Notes under the pieces: generated by a model
Database searches by the model: none
What the model was told of the DNA's origin: nothing
The model's input: the letters and a program-made list of their open reading frames with translations, nothing else
Part shown: positions 17,631-26,324 of the stretch, piece after piece
Layout of the letters: every line of letters begins with the position of its first letter
How positions within the stretch are numbered: the first letter of the stretch is position 1
Source of the DNA: CAZEGV01 sp964511645
GTDB taxonomy: Bacteria; Bacteroidota; Bacteroidia; Cytophagales; JAAEPT01
Direction of reading: 5' to 3'
NCBI GenBank assembly: GCA_964511645.1
Contig: CAZEGV010000012.1
Location: 1 to 45,292, forward strand
Length of the DNA stretch: 45,292 nucleotides
Program-made: the position numbers and the translations under genes

Positions 17631-18905
17631 ATGAACGATAAGACAAAAAAATTCCTTAAAACATTAGGTCCTGGAATTATGTTTGCGGGGACTTGTATTG
17701 GTGGCTCTCACTTGGTACAATCTACTCGTGCTGGAGCTGATTATGGATTTCAACTATTGATCTTGATACTTCTTGCTAATTTGGTTAAATATCCTTTTTT
17801 TGAATTTGCTTCTCGGTACACCAATGCTACGGGAAAAAACATACTACAAGGTTATAGAGAACTCGGAAAATTTCCGATTATCATATATGGATTTATTACA
17901 CTTATCTCGATGTTTATCGTGACTGGAGCTATTTTTATGATTACAGCGGGCTTAATGGCTAACCTTTTTCATTCGGATGCGGGTATTTGGGTTTGGACGC
18001 TAGGATTGGCTAGTATTGTGCTTATTCTTCTGCTCATGGGTGAATTTTCTGTATTAGATCAAGCACTTAAAGTTATTGGAGTAGTATTAGTGATTTCGGT
18101 ATTAGGAGCTACTTTTTTTGTGCTCAAAAATGGCACGCCTGCAACTGTTGAAGGTTTTAGAGAGGTGTCTCCATATAATTTGGCAGGCTTAACTTTTATT
18201 GTCCCACTAATGGGCTGGATGCCAATGGGTGTAGACATGAGTGCTTGGCATTCTATCTGGACTCAAGAGCGAATCAAACAGACTAACTACCACCCTACGC
18301 TTAAAGAAACGTTATTAGATTTTAAAATTGGGTATTTTATTACGGTAGTTTTAGCTATTTGTTTTCTTACTTTAGGAGCATATGTTTTTCATGGAAGTGG
18401 TCAAGCAATTTCTAATAGTGGTATTGCTTTTGCTAATCAATTGGTTACCATGTTTACCGCTAATATTGGGCAATGGAGCTATATTATTATTGCTTGTGCC
18501 ATATTTTCTACTATGTTTGGTACGTCTCTTACTCTTGTGGATGGTTACGCCAAAGGAATGACGCAGACTACAAACCTTTTGTTTGAAAATAATAAAATAA
18601 ATGTCAAAATATGGACGGTACTAACGATTGTAGGCGGATTAATTATTGTTTGGTTCAGCACAAACACCAATCCTTCTACGGGAAATAAATATTTTAATTT
18701 TAAAGCTTTAATAGATACTGCCACTACGCTTTCTTTTTTAATTGCTCCATTTGCTGCCTATCTCAATCACAAACTTATTTTTAATAAAAAATTCCCAAGT
18801 AGTCATGTTCCACCAAGATGGCTCAAACTACTATCTTATAGTGGTTTGTTATTTTTATCTTTGTTTACAATTATTTTTATTGGGAATTATTTTAAGATTT
18901 TTTAA
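17631..18905 (+). CDS. Nramp-like (SLC11 fold) transporter with altered metal site
   Basis: A 424-residue inner-membrane protein with about 11 hydrophobic segments, matching the Nramp family in length and in the opening LGPGIMFAGTCIGGSH, followed by ADYGFQLLILILLANLVKYP and FEFASRYTNATGKNI. Canonical Nramp proteins bind metal through DPGN in TM1 and an A/C-x-x-M-P-H motif in TM6. Here TM1 reads IGGSH (23-27) and TM6 reads GWMPMGVDMSAWHS, so the Asp and Asn ligands are absent. The substrate may therefore not be Mn2+ or Fe2+; Mg2+ or an organic solute are possibilities, but this is inference. Single gene before tRNA-Asn. Confidence 0.85.
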   Translation: MNDKTKKFLKTLGPGIMFAGTCIGGSHLVQSTRAGADYGFQLLILILLANLVKYPFFEFASRYTNATGKNILQGYRELGKFPIIIYGFITLISMFIVTGAIFMITAGLMANLFHSDAGIWVWTLGLASIVLILLLMGEFSVLDQALKVIGVVLVISVLGATFFVLKNGTPATVEGFREVSPYNLAGLTFIVPLMGWMPMGVDMSAWHSIWTQERIKQTNYHPTLKETLLDFKIGYFITVVLAICFLTLGAYVFHGSGQAISNSGIAFANQLVTMFTANIGQWSYIIIACAIFSTMFGTSLTLVDGYAKGMTQTTNLLFENNKINVKIWTVLTIVGGLIIVWFSTNTNPSTGNKYFNFKALIDTATTLSFLIAPFAAYLNHKLIFNKKFPSSHVPPRWLKLLSYSGLLFLSLFTIIFIGNYFKIF

Positions 18906-18971
18906 TCGGAATTTGCTAATATAAATTTTAAACCTTAATATTGCATCACCTTATCAAAAAGGTAACAAGAC

Positions 18972-19043
18972 GCCCTTGTAGCTCAGCGGTAGAGCAGTAG
19001 ACTGTTAATCTATTGGTCGTTGGTTCAAATCCAGCCGGGGGCG
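18972..19043 (+). tRNA. tRNA-Asn (anticodon GTT)
   Basis: A full 72-nt cloverleaf without encoded CCA. The acceptor stem GCCCTTG pairs with CGGGGGC; the D-arm is GCTC-AGCGGTA-GAGC; the anticodon arm is GTAGA-CTGTTAA-TCTAT with anticodon GTT; the variable loop is TGGTC; the T-arm is GTTGG-TTCAAAT-CCAGC; the discriminator base is G. A terminator follows 8 nt later, so it is a single-gene transcript. Confidence 0.95.
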
Positions 19044-19051
19044 CTACTTCA

Positions 19052-19082
19052 AGCCATTAGTCAGCCGACTAATGGCTTTTTT
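19052..19082 (+). terminator. Intrinsic terminator after tRNA-Asn
   Basis: A perfect 11-bp stem, AGCCATTAGTC / GACTAATGGCT, with a 3-to-4-nt loop, followed by six T residues. Confidence 0.92.
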
Positions 19083-19144
19083 AGTTCTACAGAAATACTC
19101 TTAAATAATCTACTTCTTAAGTGTTCTTTTAAGTATACTTTTAT

Positions 19145-19152
19145 TACATTTG
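19145..19152 (+). promoter_or_regulatory. -7 promoter box of the suf operon
   Basis: TACATTTG matches the Bacteroidota -7 consensus TAnnTTTG and lies 42 nt before the sufB ATG. The -33 region has only a weak TGTT-type match. No obvious IscR or Fur-type palindrome was seen in the 110 bp between the tRNA terminator and sufB. Confidence 0.55.
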
Positions 19153-19194
19153 CAATGTTAAATTAGACTTATTCCGAATAACAAAGCTTTCAAT

Positions 19195-20658
19195 ATGAAA
19201 GAAGCAGAAGAAAAACAGCTTTTAGAAACAGTTACTGGCACCGAGTACAAATATGGATTTGTAACCGACATAGATGCTGACCAAGCACCTAAAGGTTTGG
19301 ACGAAAGCACTATTCGTTTCATCTCTGCCAAAAAAAACGAGCCTTCTTGGTTACTTGACTGGAGGTTAGACGCTTTTGCTAAATGGAAAAAAATGACCGA
19401 ACCAGATTGGGCAAACGTTAATTATCCAAAAATAGATTTTCAAGACATTATATACTACTCCGCACCTAAACCAAAAAAGGAATTAGATAGTCTTGACGAA
19501 GTAGATCCAGAATTGCTAGAAACCTTTGCTAAGCTCGGCATTTCGCTAGACGAACAAAAAAGACTAACAGGAGTAAGACCAACGATTGCAATAGATGTTG
19601 TAATGGACTCTGTATCAGTCAAAACCACATTCAAGGATACTTTATTAAAATTAGGGATTATCTTTTGTTCCATCAGTGAAGCTGTAATTGATCACCCTGA
19701 ACTCATTAAAAAATACATGGGAAAAGTAGTTCCTGTGCAAGACAACTATTACTCAGCGCTAAACTCTGCGGTATTTACTGACGGTTCGTTTTGTTATATT
19801 CCCAAAGGTGTAAGATGTCCGATGGAGTTATCAACTTATTTCCGAATTAATGCAGAAGGGACTGGACAATTTGAAAGAACGCTTATCATAGCAGAAGAGG
19901 GATCTTATGTGAGTTACCTAGAAGGCTGTACTGCTCCGCAACGAGACGAAAATCAGTTACACGCTGCTGTTGTCGAAATTATTGTAGAAAAAGATGCTGA
20001 GGTAAAATATTCCACCGTACAAAACTGGTATCCTGGTAACAAAGAAGGAAAAGGTGGCATTTACAACTTTGTGACAAAAAGAGCAATTTGCAATGGTGAT
20101 AGAGCCAAAATTGCTTGGACACAGGTAGAAACAGGTTCTGCGGTAACATGGAAATATCCTTCTTGTATTTTAAAAGGTGATAATTCTATCGGGGAATTTT
20201 ATTCGGTAGCAGTTACCAATAATCACCAACAAGCAGATACTGGAACTAAAATGATCCATATTGGCAAAAACACCAAAAGCAGAATTGTATCTAAAGGTAT
20301 ATCGGCAGGAAAAAGTCAAAACAGTTATCGTGGCGAGGTAAAAGTATTTAAAGGTGCTACTAATATTCGGAATTTCTCGCAATGTGATTCTTTGCTAATG
20401 GGAGACCAATGTGGTGCACATACTTTCCCGTACATAAACATTGATAATTCCACTGCTCAAGTTGAACATGAAGCTACTACTTCCAAAATTGGCGATGACC
20501 AAATATTCTATTGTAACCAAAGAGGGATTGGAACAGAAAAAGCAGTAGAGTTGATTGTAAATGGGTTTTCTAAAGAAGTTTTAAAACAACTTCCGATGGA
20601 ATTTGCCGTTGAGGCACAAAAATTATTAGCCATTTCACTAGAAGGCTCAGTAGGATAA
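19195..20658 (+). CDS. sufB: Fe-S cluster scaffold protein SufB
   Basis: A 487-residue scaffold subunit of the SufBC2D complex, which builds Fe-S clusters from SufSE-derived sulfur. Visible family blocks include DGSFCYIPKGVRCPMELSTY, EGSYVSYLEGCTAP, TVQNWYPGN and GDQCGAHTFPYI, plus the C-terminal RGIGTEKAVELIVNGF. The conserved cysteine (GDQCGAHTFPY) near residue 403, which lies at the SufB-SufD interface, is present. Length is normal. ATG start after an A-rich leader; first gene of sufBCDSE, with sufC 26 nt downstream. Confidence 0.97.
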   Translation: MKEAEEKQLLETVTGTEYKYGFVTDIDADQAPKGLDESTIRFISAKKNEPSWLLDWRLDAFAKWKKMTEPDWANVNYPKIDFQDIIYYSAPKPKKELDSLDEVDPELLETFAKLGISLDEQKRLTGVRPTIAIDVVMDSVSVKTTFKDTLLKLGIIFCSISEAVIDHPELIKKYMGKVVPVQDNYYSALNSAVFTDGSFCYIPKGVRCPMELSTYFRINAEGTGQFERTLIIAEEGSYVSYLEGCTAPQRDENQLHAAVVEIIVEKDAEVKYSTVQNWYPGNKEGKGGIYNFVTKRAICNGDRAKIAWTQVETGSAVTWKYPSCILKGDNSIGEFYSVAVTNNHQQADTGTKMIHIGKNTKSRIVSKGISAGKSQNSYRGEVKVFKGATNIRNFSQCDSLLMGDQCGAHTFPYINIDNSTAQVEHEATTSKIGDDQIFYCNQRGIGTEKAVELIVNGFSKEVLKQLPMEFAVEAQKLLAISLEGSVG

Positions 20659-20684
20659 ACTTAAAAAGAATAATCACATCTAAG

Positions 20685-21446
20685 ATGTTAAAAATAACAA
20701 ATTTACACGCAAAAGTAGAAGAAAAGGAAATCCTAAAAGGATTAAACTTAGAAATAAAAGCGGGGGAAATCCATGCAATAATGGGACCTAACGGTGCAGG
20801 AAAAAGCACATTAGCTTCTGTATTGGCAGGAAGAGAAGATTTTGAAGTAACAGCAGGAAGCGTAGATTTTGAAGGGACTAATTTACTAGATTTAGCACCC
20901 GAAGAGAGGGCCGCAGAAGGATTATTCTTAGCTTTTCAATATCCTGTAGAAATACCAGGTGTAAATACAACTAACTTTTTGAAGACGGCAATAAACGAAA
21001 CGAAAAAATACCATGGAGAAGAAGAGCTTGATGCAGTTACATTCCTCAAGTTGATGAAAGAAAAAATGAAGATTGTAGATATGCCTCAATCTTTGTTAAG
21101 CCGTTCATTAAACGAAGGCTTTAGTGGTGGGGAGAAAAAAAGAAACGAAGTGTTTCAAATGGCAATGCTTGAGCCTAAACTCGCTATCCTAGACGAAACA
21201 GACTCTGGTCTTGATATTGATGCCTTACGCATTGTGGCTAACGGAGTAAATACTTATAAAAATGATGAGAATGCTTTTGTCATCATCACACACTATCAAC
21301 GCCTATTAGATTATATCGTCCCTGATTTTGTACACGTATTATACGATGGGAGAATTGTGAAAACAGGTGGTAAAGAACTTGCACTGGAACTAGAAGAAAG
21401 AGGTTACGACTGGATTAAAGAAGAAGTAGACACTAAAACAGTCTAA
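20685..21446 (+). CDS. sufC: Fe-S assembly ATPase SufC
   Basis: A 253-residue ABC-type ATPase that drives shape changes of the SufB-SufD scaffold. Walker A GPNGAGKST (34-42), signature SGGEKKRNEV (about 147-156), Walker B LAILDETDSGLDIDAL and the switch His (IITHYQRLLDYI) are all intact. It is a soluble stand-alone ABC protein without a membrane partner, as expected for SufC. It lies between sufB and sufD, with 3 nt before the sufD start, indicating tight coupling. Confidence 0.97.
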   Translation: MLKITNLHAKVEEKEILKGLNLEIKAGEIHAIMGPNGAGKSTLASVLAGREDFEVTAGSVDFEGTNLLDLAPEERAAEGLFLAFQYPVEIPGVNTTNFLKTAINETKKYHGEEELDAVTFLKLMKEKMKIVDMPQSLLSRSLNEGFSGGEKKRNEVFQMAMLEPKLAILDETDSGLDIDALRIVANGVNTYKNDENAFVIITHYQRLLDYIVPDFVHVLYDGRIVKTGGKELALELEERGYDWIKEEVDTKTV

Positions 21447-21449
21447 GAT

Positions 21450-22691
21450 ATGAGCTTTATAGATCAGTTAATACTAACTTCAAACAAACCTGATAAAGCC
21501 AAGGCTTTTGCGGACTTCAAAGATATCGGGATTCCTACTACTCGCAATGAGGAATGGAAATTTACAAATATTGCTCGTGTACTTAAAAATGATTTCAGTA
21601 CACTCAAACCCTCTATTACACAAGAAGACATCAAGTCAATCATAAACGATGACCTAGAAGGGAATAAAATCATCATCATTAATGGTATTTATCAAGACGG
21701 GATGAGTCAAATCATCTCTGATAATATCCATATAGAATCAATTAAAACAGCTTTGACTAGCAATTCAATAGCTAAAACATACTATGGAAAAAGCCTAAAA
21801 AACAAAGACGCTTTCACATCTTTAAATTTTGCTTTCTCTGAAGATGGTTTTTTTATTCATATAGAAAAAAACAAAACCGTAAGTGATAATACAATTGTGT
21901 ATTTTATATCAGATGCACGTAAGCAAAATATTATCTCCTACCCTCACAACCTTATTGTAGCAGAAGAAAATTCAGAGGCCAATATCACAATGATATACCG
22001 CACAATAGGTGAGAATAAAAGTTTCATTAATGAATTGACTGAAATTAGCATTGCCAAAAATGCTAGGCTCAACTATTACAAAATACAAAACGATAACAAT
22101 CAAGCTAGTCAAGTAGGCACTACACAAGTGACACAAGCAGAAAAAAGTTTTTGCTACGCTAATGTTTTTTCTACCAGTGGTGAGATCATTCGTAACAACC
22201 TTAATATCACCTTAAACGGTGAGTATATAGAATCTCACATGAATGGTTTGTATATGCTTGAAGGCAATACTCATGTAGACAATCATACAATTGCCGACCA
22301 TAAATTCCCTAATTGCGAAAGCCACGAACTTTACAAAGGGATTATGGATGATAAATCCAACGGAGTATTTAACGGTAAGATATTCGTAAGACAGGATGCT
22401 CAAAAAACAAATGCCTTTCAAGCTAACAACAACATACTACTCTCCGACTCAGCCAAAATAAATGCTAAACCCCAACTAGAAATTTGGGCAGATGACGTAA
22501 GCTGTTCGCACGGCTGTACTATCGGTCAATTAGATTCCGAGGCATTATTTTACCTACAATCAAGAGGAGTAAGTGCCAATAAAGCCAAGGCATTATTAGT
22601 AGAAGCCTTTGCTAACCAAGTAGTGGAGAAAATAAAAATCTCTGACTTACAGGAAAATATAAAGAAAACAATCACCAATAGACTTGCGTAA
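21450..22691 (+). CDS. sufD: Fe-S scaffold protein SufD
   Basis: A 413-residue partner of SufB. The N-terminal ETRNEEWKFTNI-like block is present (TTRNEEWKFTNIARVL), followed by the divergent β-helix core and the conserved end (LEIWADDVSCSHGCTIGQLD, ALFYLQSRGVSANKAKALLV). The His in SCSHGC that interacts with SufB is retained. The stop codon TAA is immediately followed by the sufS ATG, a zero-gap junction typical of translational coupling. Confidence 0.95.
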   Translation: MSFIDQLILTSNKPDKAKAFADFKDIGIPTTRNEEWKFTNIARVLKNDFSTLKPSITQEDIKSIINDDLEGNKIIIINGIYQDGMSQIISDNIHIESIKTALTSNSIAKTYYGKSLKNKDAFTSLNFAFSEDGFFIHIEKNKTVSDNTIVYFISDARKQNIISYPHNLIVAEENSEANITMIYRTIGENKSFINELTEISIAKNARLNYYKIQNDNNQASQVGTTQVTQAEKSFCYANVFSTSGEIIRNNLNITLNGEYIESHMNGLYMLEGNTHVDNHTIADHKFPNCESHELYKGIMDDKSNGVFNGKIFVRQDAQKTNAFQANNNILLSDSAKINAKPQLEIWADDVSCSHGCTIGQLDSEALFYLQSRGVSANKAKALLVEAFANQVVEKIKISDLQENIKKTITNRLA

Positions 22692-23909
22692 ATGTTTGAT
22701 ATCAAAAAAATAAGAAAAGATTTTCCGATACTTAATCAACAAGTAAACAAGAAACTTTTGGTTTATTTTGACAATGCAGCTACAACTCAAAAGCCTCAAA
22801 CTGTAATAGACGCACTCTCTACTTATTATACAACTACCAACGCCAATATACACCGTGGGATTCATAGTTTAGCCGAAAAAGCAACGCAAGAATATGAAAC
22901 TACTCGTGATACAGTACAAAAACTCATCAATGCCCAACATAGAGATGAAATCATCTTTACACAAGGTACTACGGCAAGTATCAATCTTGTAGCCTCAAGC
23001 TTTGGAAAATCCTTTATCAACAAAGGAGATGAAATCATAATATCCACTTTAGAGCACCACTCTAACATTGTACCTTGGCAGTTATTATGCGAAGAAAAAG
23101 AAGCCATCCTTAAAGTGATTCCTATTAACGAAAAAGGAGAAATCATCTTTAGTGAATATCAAAAATTACTTTCTAATAAAACTAAACTTGTAGCCATCAC
23201 TTATGTCTCTAATGCTTTGGGAACTATCAACCCAGTAAAAGAAATAATAGAAAAAGCCCATCAAGTAAGTGCAAAAGTATTATTAGACGGTGCTCAAGCA
23301 AGCTCTCATCTAAATATTGATGTACAAGATTTAGACTGTGATTTTTATGCGATGTCTGCCCATAAACTATACGGGCCTACTGGAGTAGGTGTACTATACG
23401 GAAAAAAAGAATTATTAGAAGTGATGCCTCCCTACCAAGGAGGAGGAGAAATGATAAAAGAGGTAACTTTTCAGAAAAGTACTTATGCTGATTTACCTTA
23501 TAAATTTGAAGCAGGAACGCCAAACATTGCAGGTGTAATCGCCTTTAAATCAGCCTTAGATTATATCCAAACCATCGGAAAAGATGCGATAATCAAACAC
23601 GAGGAAGAACTTACGATTTACGCTACCAAAAAACTATTACAATTTGAAGGTATCAAAATCATTGGTACTGCCGAAAAAAAAATCAGCGTAATCAGTTTTA
23701 TGTTTGACGATATTCATCACCAAGACTTGGCAATTATGCTAGACCAACAAGGTATCGCCATCCGTACAGGACACCATTGTACACAACCACTTATGCAGTT
23801 TTTTGGGATTTTGGGAACTTCTCGCATCTCTTTTGGCTTATACAATACAAAGGATGAAATTGATTGTTTCATACAAGCTTTGAACAAAGTAATTAATATG
23901 TTACGCTAA
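22692..23909 (+). CDS. sufS: Cysteine desulfurase SufS
   Basis: A 405-residue group II, PLP-dependent cysteine desulfurase that releases sulfur from cysteine and passes it to SufE. The PLP lysine sits in MSAHKLYGPTGVG (K about 224) and the persulfide cysteine in RTGHHCTQPLM (C about 360). The N-terminal substrate-site block YFDNAATTQKPQTVIDAL and the TTASINLVA region are intact. The stop overlaps the sufE start (TAATG). Confidence 0.97.
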   Translation: MFDIKKIRKDFPILNQQVNKKLLVYFDNAATTQKPQTVIDALSTYYTTTNANIHRGIHSLAEKATQEYETTRDTVQKLINAQHRDEIIFTQGTTASINLVASSFGKSFINKGDEIIISTLEHHSNIVPWQLLCEEKEAILKVIPINEKGEIIFSEYQKLLSNKTKLVAITYVSNALGTINPVKEIIEKAHQVSAKVLLDGAQASSHLNIDVQDLDCDFYAMSAHKLYGPTGVGVLYGKKELLEVMPPYQGGGEMIKEVTFQKSTYADLPYKFEAGTPNIAGVIAFKSALDYIQTIGKDAIIKHEEELTIYATKKLLQFEGIKIIGTAEKKISVISFMFDDIHHQDLAIMLDQQGIAIRTGHHCTQPLMQFFGILGTSRISFGLYNTKDEIDCFIQALNKVINMLR

Positions 23910-24331
23910 TGAATATTGAAGAAATACAAGACGAAATTATATCTGACTTTGAGTTACTTGAAGACTGGAGCGACAAATATGCCTATATAATAGAATTAGG
24001 AAAAAAACTACAACCACTAGCCGAAGAATTCAAAACTGAAGACAGAATCATAAAAGGTTGTCAATCTAGAGTTTGGCTTTATAGCTACCTAAAAGATGGA
24101 AAAGCACAGTTTGAAGCTGATAGTGATGCTATTATTGTAAAAGGACTTGTGTACTTATTACTTAAAGTACTACACAACCAAACTCCCGAAACCGTCATCA
24201 AAACAGACTTATATTTCCTTGAGAAAATAGGAATGGCACAACACTTAAGCCCTACAAGAGCAAACGGCTTGTTGGCAATGGTTAAACAAATAAAATTATA
24301 CGCAATTGCACTTAATTTACAAAAACAATAA
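23909..24331 (+). CDS. sufE: Sulfur acceptor protein SufE
   Basis: A 140-residue SufE that accepts persulfide sulfur from SufS and delivers it to the SufBCD scaffold. The active-site cysteine is in IKGCQSRVWLY (about C51). The following Ala/Leu-rich helix and the C-terminal LSPTRANGLLAMV block are typical. The start overlaps the sufS stop by one base. A structured repeat of about 260 bp follows before the next plus-strand gene. Confidence 0.95.
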   Translation: MNIEEIQDEIISDFELLEDWSDKYAYIIELGKKLQPLAEEFKTEDRIIKGCQSRVWLYSYLKDGKAQFEADSDAIIVKGLVYLLLKVLHNQTPETVIKTDLYFLEKIGMAQHLSPTRANGLLAMVKQIKLYAIALNLQKQ

Positions 24332-24334
24332 ATA

Positions 24335-24600
24335 AAATAAGGGCGTGACCAAGGTCGGGCTCTCTGCTGTATCTTTTTTATTTTTTCTATTTGTCATATT
24401 AAGCTTGTCAAAATATAGTACAAATAGAAAAAAAATAAAAAAGGATGCCGCGGCGATCCCTCACGCAACACAACACGCAGAGCGTGTGGCTTAGGGATAG
24501 AGCGGTTTGTCTGAATCCCAAAACGTAGCAGAGCGAAGTTTTGGGATGAGTAGCGAAAGCCCGACCCAAAGCGAAATAGCGAAAGGGAAAGCCCCCTAAA
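24335..24600 (+). repeat. Structured dispersed repeat, copy B (most complete)
   Basis: A multi-hairpin element. An outer stem, GGTCGGGCT (24353-24361) with AGCCCGACC (24558-24566), closes the whole element. Inside it, a long AT arm (24371-24394) pairs with 24420-24445 around a loop resembling the widespread palindrome family with AAGCTTGTCAAAA. ATCCCT/AGGGAT (24456-24461 with 24493-24498) encloses ACACGC-aga-GCGTGT, and the 10-bp stem ATCCCAAAAC/GTTTTGGGAT (24515-24524 with 24538-24547) encloses a 13-nt loop. It lies between sufE and the sufT-like gene in the same direction, so it would be transcribed with the suf mRNA if that reads through. The antisense open frames here are spurious. Confidence 0.8.
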
Positions 24601-24636
24601 AATAAAAATGGCACAACTCATGCCACCATAAAAGAA

Positions 24637-24948
24637 ATGGAAGAAACAGATTTAAGAACAAAAGTAATTCAGCAAATAAAAGAGGTATACGACCCAGAAA
24701 TACCTGTGGACGTATATGAACTAGGACTTATCTATGAAATCAACATCTTACCGATGAATAATGTTCAGGTAACAATGACCCTTACGTCTCCTTCTTGCCC
24801 TTCGGCAGAAGTAATCCCTGCTGATATAGAAGAGTCAATCAGGAAACTAGAAGAAGTAAATGATGTACAAATTGACTTGACCTTTGAACCTCCTTATTCA
24901 CAAGAATTCATGTCAGATGCGGCAAAGCTAGAATTAGGTTTTATGTAA
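24637..24948 (+). CDS. sufT: SUF-associated MIP18/PaaD-like (DUF59) protein
   Basis: A 103-residue DUF59 protein implicated in Fe-S cluster maturation or carriage. Motifs: the DPEIPVDVYELGLIYEI block (about 18-34) and TLTSPSCPSAEVIP with the conserved cysteine. Most Bacteroidota suf loci carry such a gene after sufE; here copy B of the structured repeat intervenes. The gene name is used in the broad SufT-like sense. ATG start, and 11 nt separate it from the bacilliredoxin gene. Confidence 0.88.
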   Translation: MEETDLRTKVIQQIKEVYDPEIPVDVYELGLIYEINILPMNNVQVTMTLTSPSCPSAEVIPADIEESIRKLEEVNDVQIDLTFEPPYSQEFMSDAAKLELGFM

Positions 24949-24959
24949 ACGGAAAAGTC

Positions 24960-25427
24960 ATGTTTGGACTATTTAAGAAAAAAGAAAGAAAAACAATTAA
25001 ACAAAACAACAGTATGTATCCAGAAGAATTAGTCGCACCAATGCGTCAAGAACTTGTAACCAATGGTTTTGAAGAGTTAATCACAGCCGAAGATGTAGAA
25101 AACAGTCTTAAAAAAGAAGGAACAAATCTTGTAGTAATCAATTCAGTATGTGGTTGTGCTGCAGGTACTTGTAGACCTGGGGTAATTGCCTCACTTAAAA
25201 ATGAGGATAAAGTACCAACTACTTTATCTACTGCTTTTGCGGGAGTACATAAAGAAGCTGTACAAACTGCTAGAGAGCATATGCTACCTTACCCACCATC
25301 ATCACCTGCCATTGCTTTATTTAAAGATGGTAACTTAGTACATATGATTGAGCGTCATCATATAGAAGGTAGAAGTGCTGAAATGATTTCAGAACATCTT
25401 CAAGAAGTTTATAAAGAATTTTGCTAA
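24960..25427 (+). CDS. BrxA/BrxB-family bacilliredoxin
   Basis: The core begins MYPEELVAPMRQEL and carries the hallmark SVCGCAAGTCRPG (CGC active site), then GVHKEAVQTAREHM and PYPPSSPAIALFKDG. Family members reduce protein mixed disulfides with low-molecular-weight thiols. As given it has 155 residues; most relatives are near 137 and start at MYPEEL, so translation may begin at 25014 rather than 24960. The extra 18 residues (FGLFKKKERKTIKQNN) are basic. Location beside sufT suggests a redox link to Fe-S assembly. An intrinsic terminator follows, ending the suf cluster. Confidence 0.9.
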   Translation: MFGLFKKKERKTIKQNNSMYPEELVAPMRQELVTNGFEELITAEDVENSLKKEGTNLVVINSVCGCAAGTCRPGVIASLKNEDKVPTTLSTAFAGVHKEAVQTAREHMLPYPPSSPAIALFKDGNLVHMIERHHIEGRSAEMISEHLQEVYKEFC

Positions 25428-25436
25428 AAACAATAA

Positions 25437-25463
25437 AAAAAAGCCGTCTAGTACGGCTTTTTC
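25437..25463 (+). terminator. Intrinsic terminator of the suf cluster
   Basis: AAGCCGT (25441-25447), a CTAGT loop and ACGGCTT (25453-25459), preceded by A residues and followed by T residues, so it can act on both strands. It sits 10 nt after the bacilliredoxin stop. Confidence 0.9.
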
Positions 25464-25478
25464 ACACCTTTTTTCACA

Positions 25479-26249
25479 ATGAAATTAAATCACAAAACTT
25501 TTGGTGATAGTAACAATCAAGTACTTATCATCCTACATGGGCTACTAGGCTCACTGAATAATTGGCAAACTCTTGCCAAGCATTTTGTTGATGCTGGACT
25601 TTATGTCATTACAGTAGACCAGCGTAATCACGGAAAATCTCCTCATAGTGACGAGTGGAGCTATGAACTAATGGCTCAAGATTTAAAAAACATCATTGAT
25701 AGTCAGCAATTAGCTTCCCCTATTATACTAGGGCATTCTATGGGAGGAAAAACAGTCATGAGATTTGCTCAGGATTACCCAACTATTGCTAAGAAAATAA
25801 TCGTTGCAGACATTTCTCCTCGTCAATATGGACTTCACCACCAGTCTATACTAAAAGGCTTAAATGAAATTGATGTAAAAAATATTAAATCTCGTAAAGA
25901 AGCTGATGAAGTTCTTTCAAAATATGTAAACGGAGTTGGCGAAAGACAATTTTTACTACAAAACCTCGAACGTGCTACAAAAGGTTTTAACTGGAAGATG
26001 AACCTTGATATAATCACAAAAAATATCTCAATCATAGGAGAAGCTCAAATCCCTGACTCAACTATTTCAACTCCAATTCTATTTATTCGTGGTGGAAATT
26101 CTGGTTACATCGCTACGGAAGACGAGATGATTATTTCACAGTACTTTAATCAATCAGCAATTAAAACTATCCCAGATGCAGGGCATTGGCTACATGCTGA
26201 ACAGCCAAAAGTATTCTTTGACATGGTCATTAACTTTATTAAAGACTAA
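25479..26249 (+). CDS. YbfF-like α/β-hydrolase (esterase)
   Basis: A 256-residue α/β-hydrolase of the YbfF esterase type. The oxyanion region is HGLLGSLNNWQ (20-30), followed by the typical DQRNHGKSPHSDEWSYELMA block. The nucleophile elbow is GHSMGG with S87, and the catalytic His lies in DAGHWLHAEQP near residue 236. The acid is probably the Asp of the IATEDEM region or an earlier one. The natural substrate is unknown. ATG start; it has its own upstream terminator and probably its own transcript. Confidence 0.9.
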   Translation: MKLNHKTFGDSNNQVLIILHGLLGSLNNWQTLAKHFVDAGLYVITVDQRNHGKSPHSDEWSYELMAQDLKNIIDSQQLASPIILGHSMGGKTVMRFAQDYPTIAKKIIVADISPRQYGLHHQSILKGLNEIDVKNIKSRKEADEVLSKYVNGVGERQFLLQNLERATKGFNWKMNLDIITKNISIIGEAQIPDSTISTPILFIRGGNSGYIATEDEMIISQYFNQSAIKTIPDAGHWLHAEQPKVFFDMVINFIKD

Positions 26250-26324
26250 TACTGTTTCTTTGATAAGTCTCTTATTTATCCAATATTTACGTTTATAATT
26301 CTTTCCTAATCAACTCTGTAAGAT

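Noticed and set aside
24394..24621. Two antisense proteins of about 70 residues in repeat copy B
   Set aside because: They are frames through a hairpin-rich repeat with no codon or protein signature.
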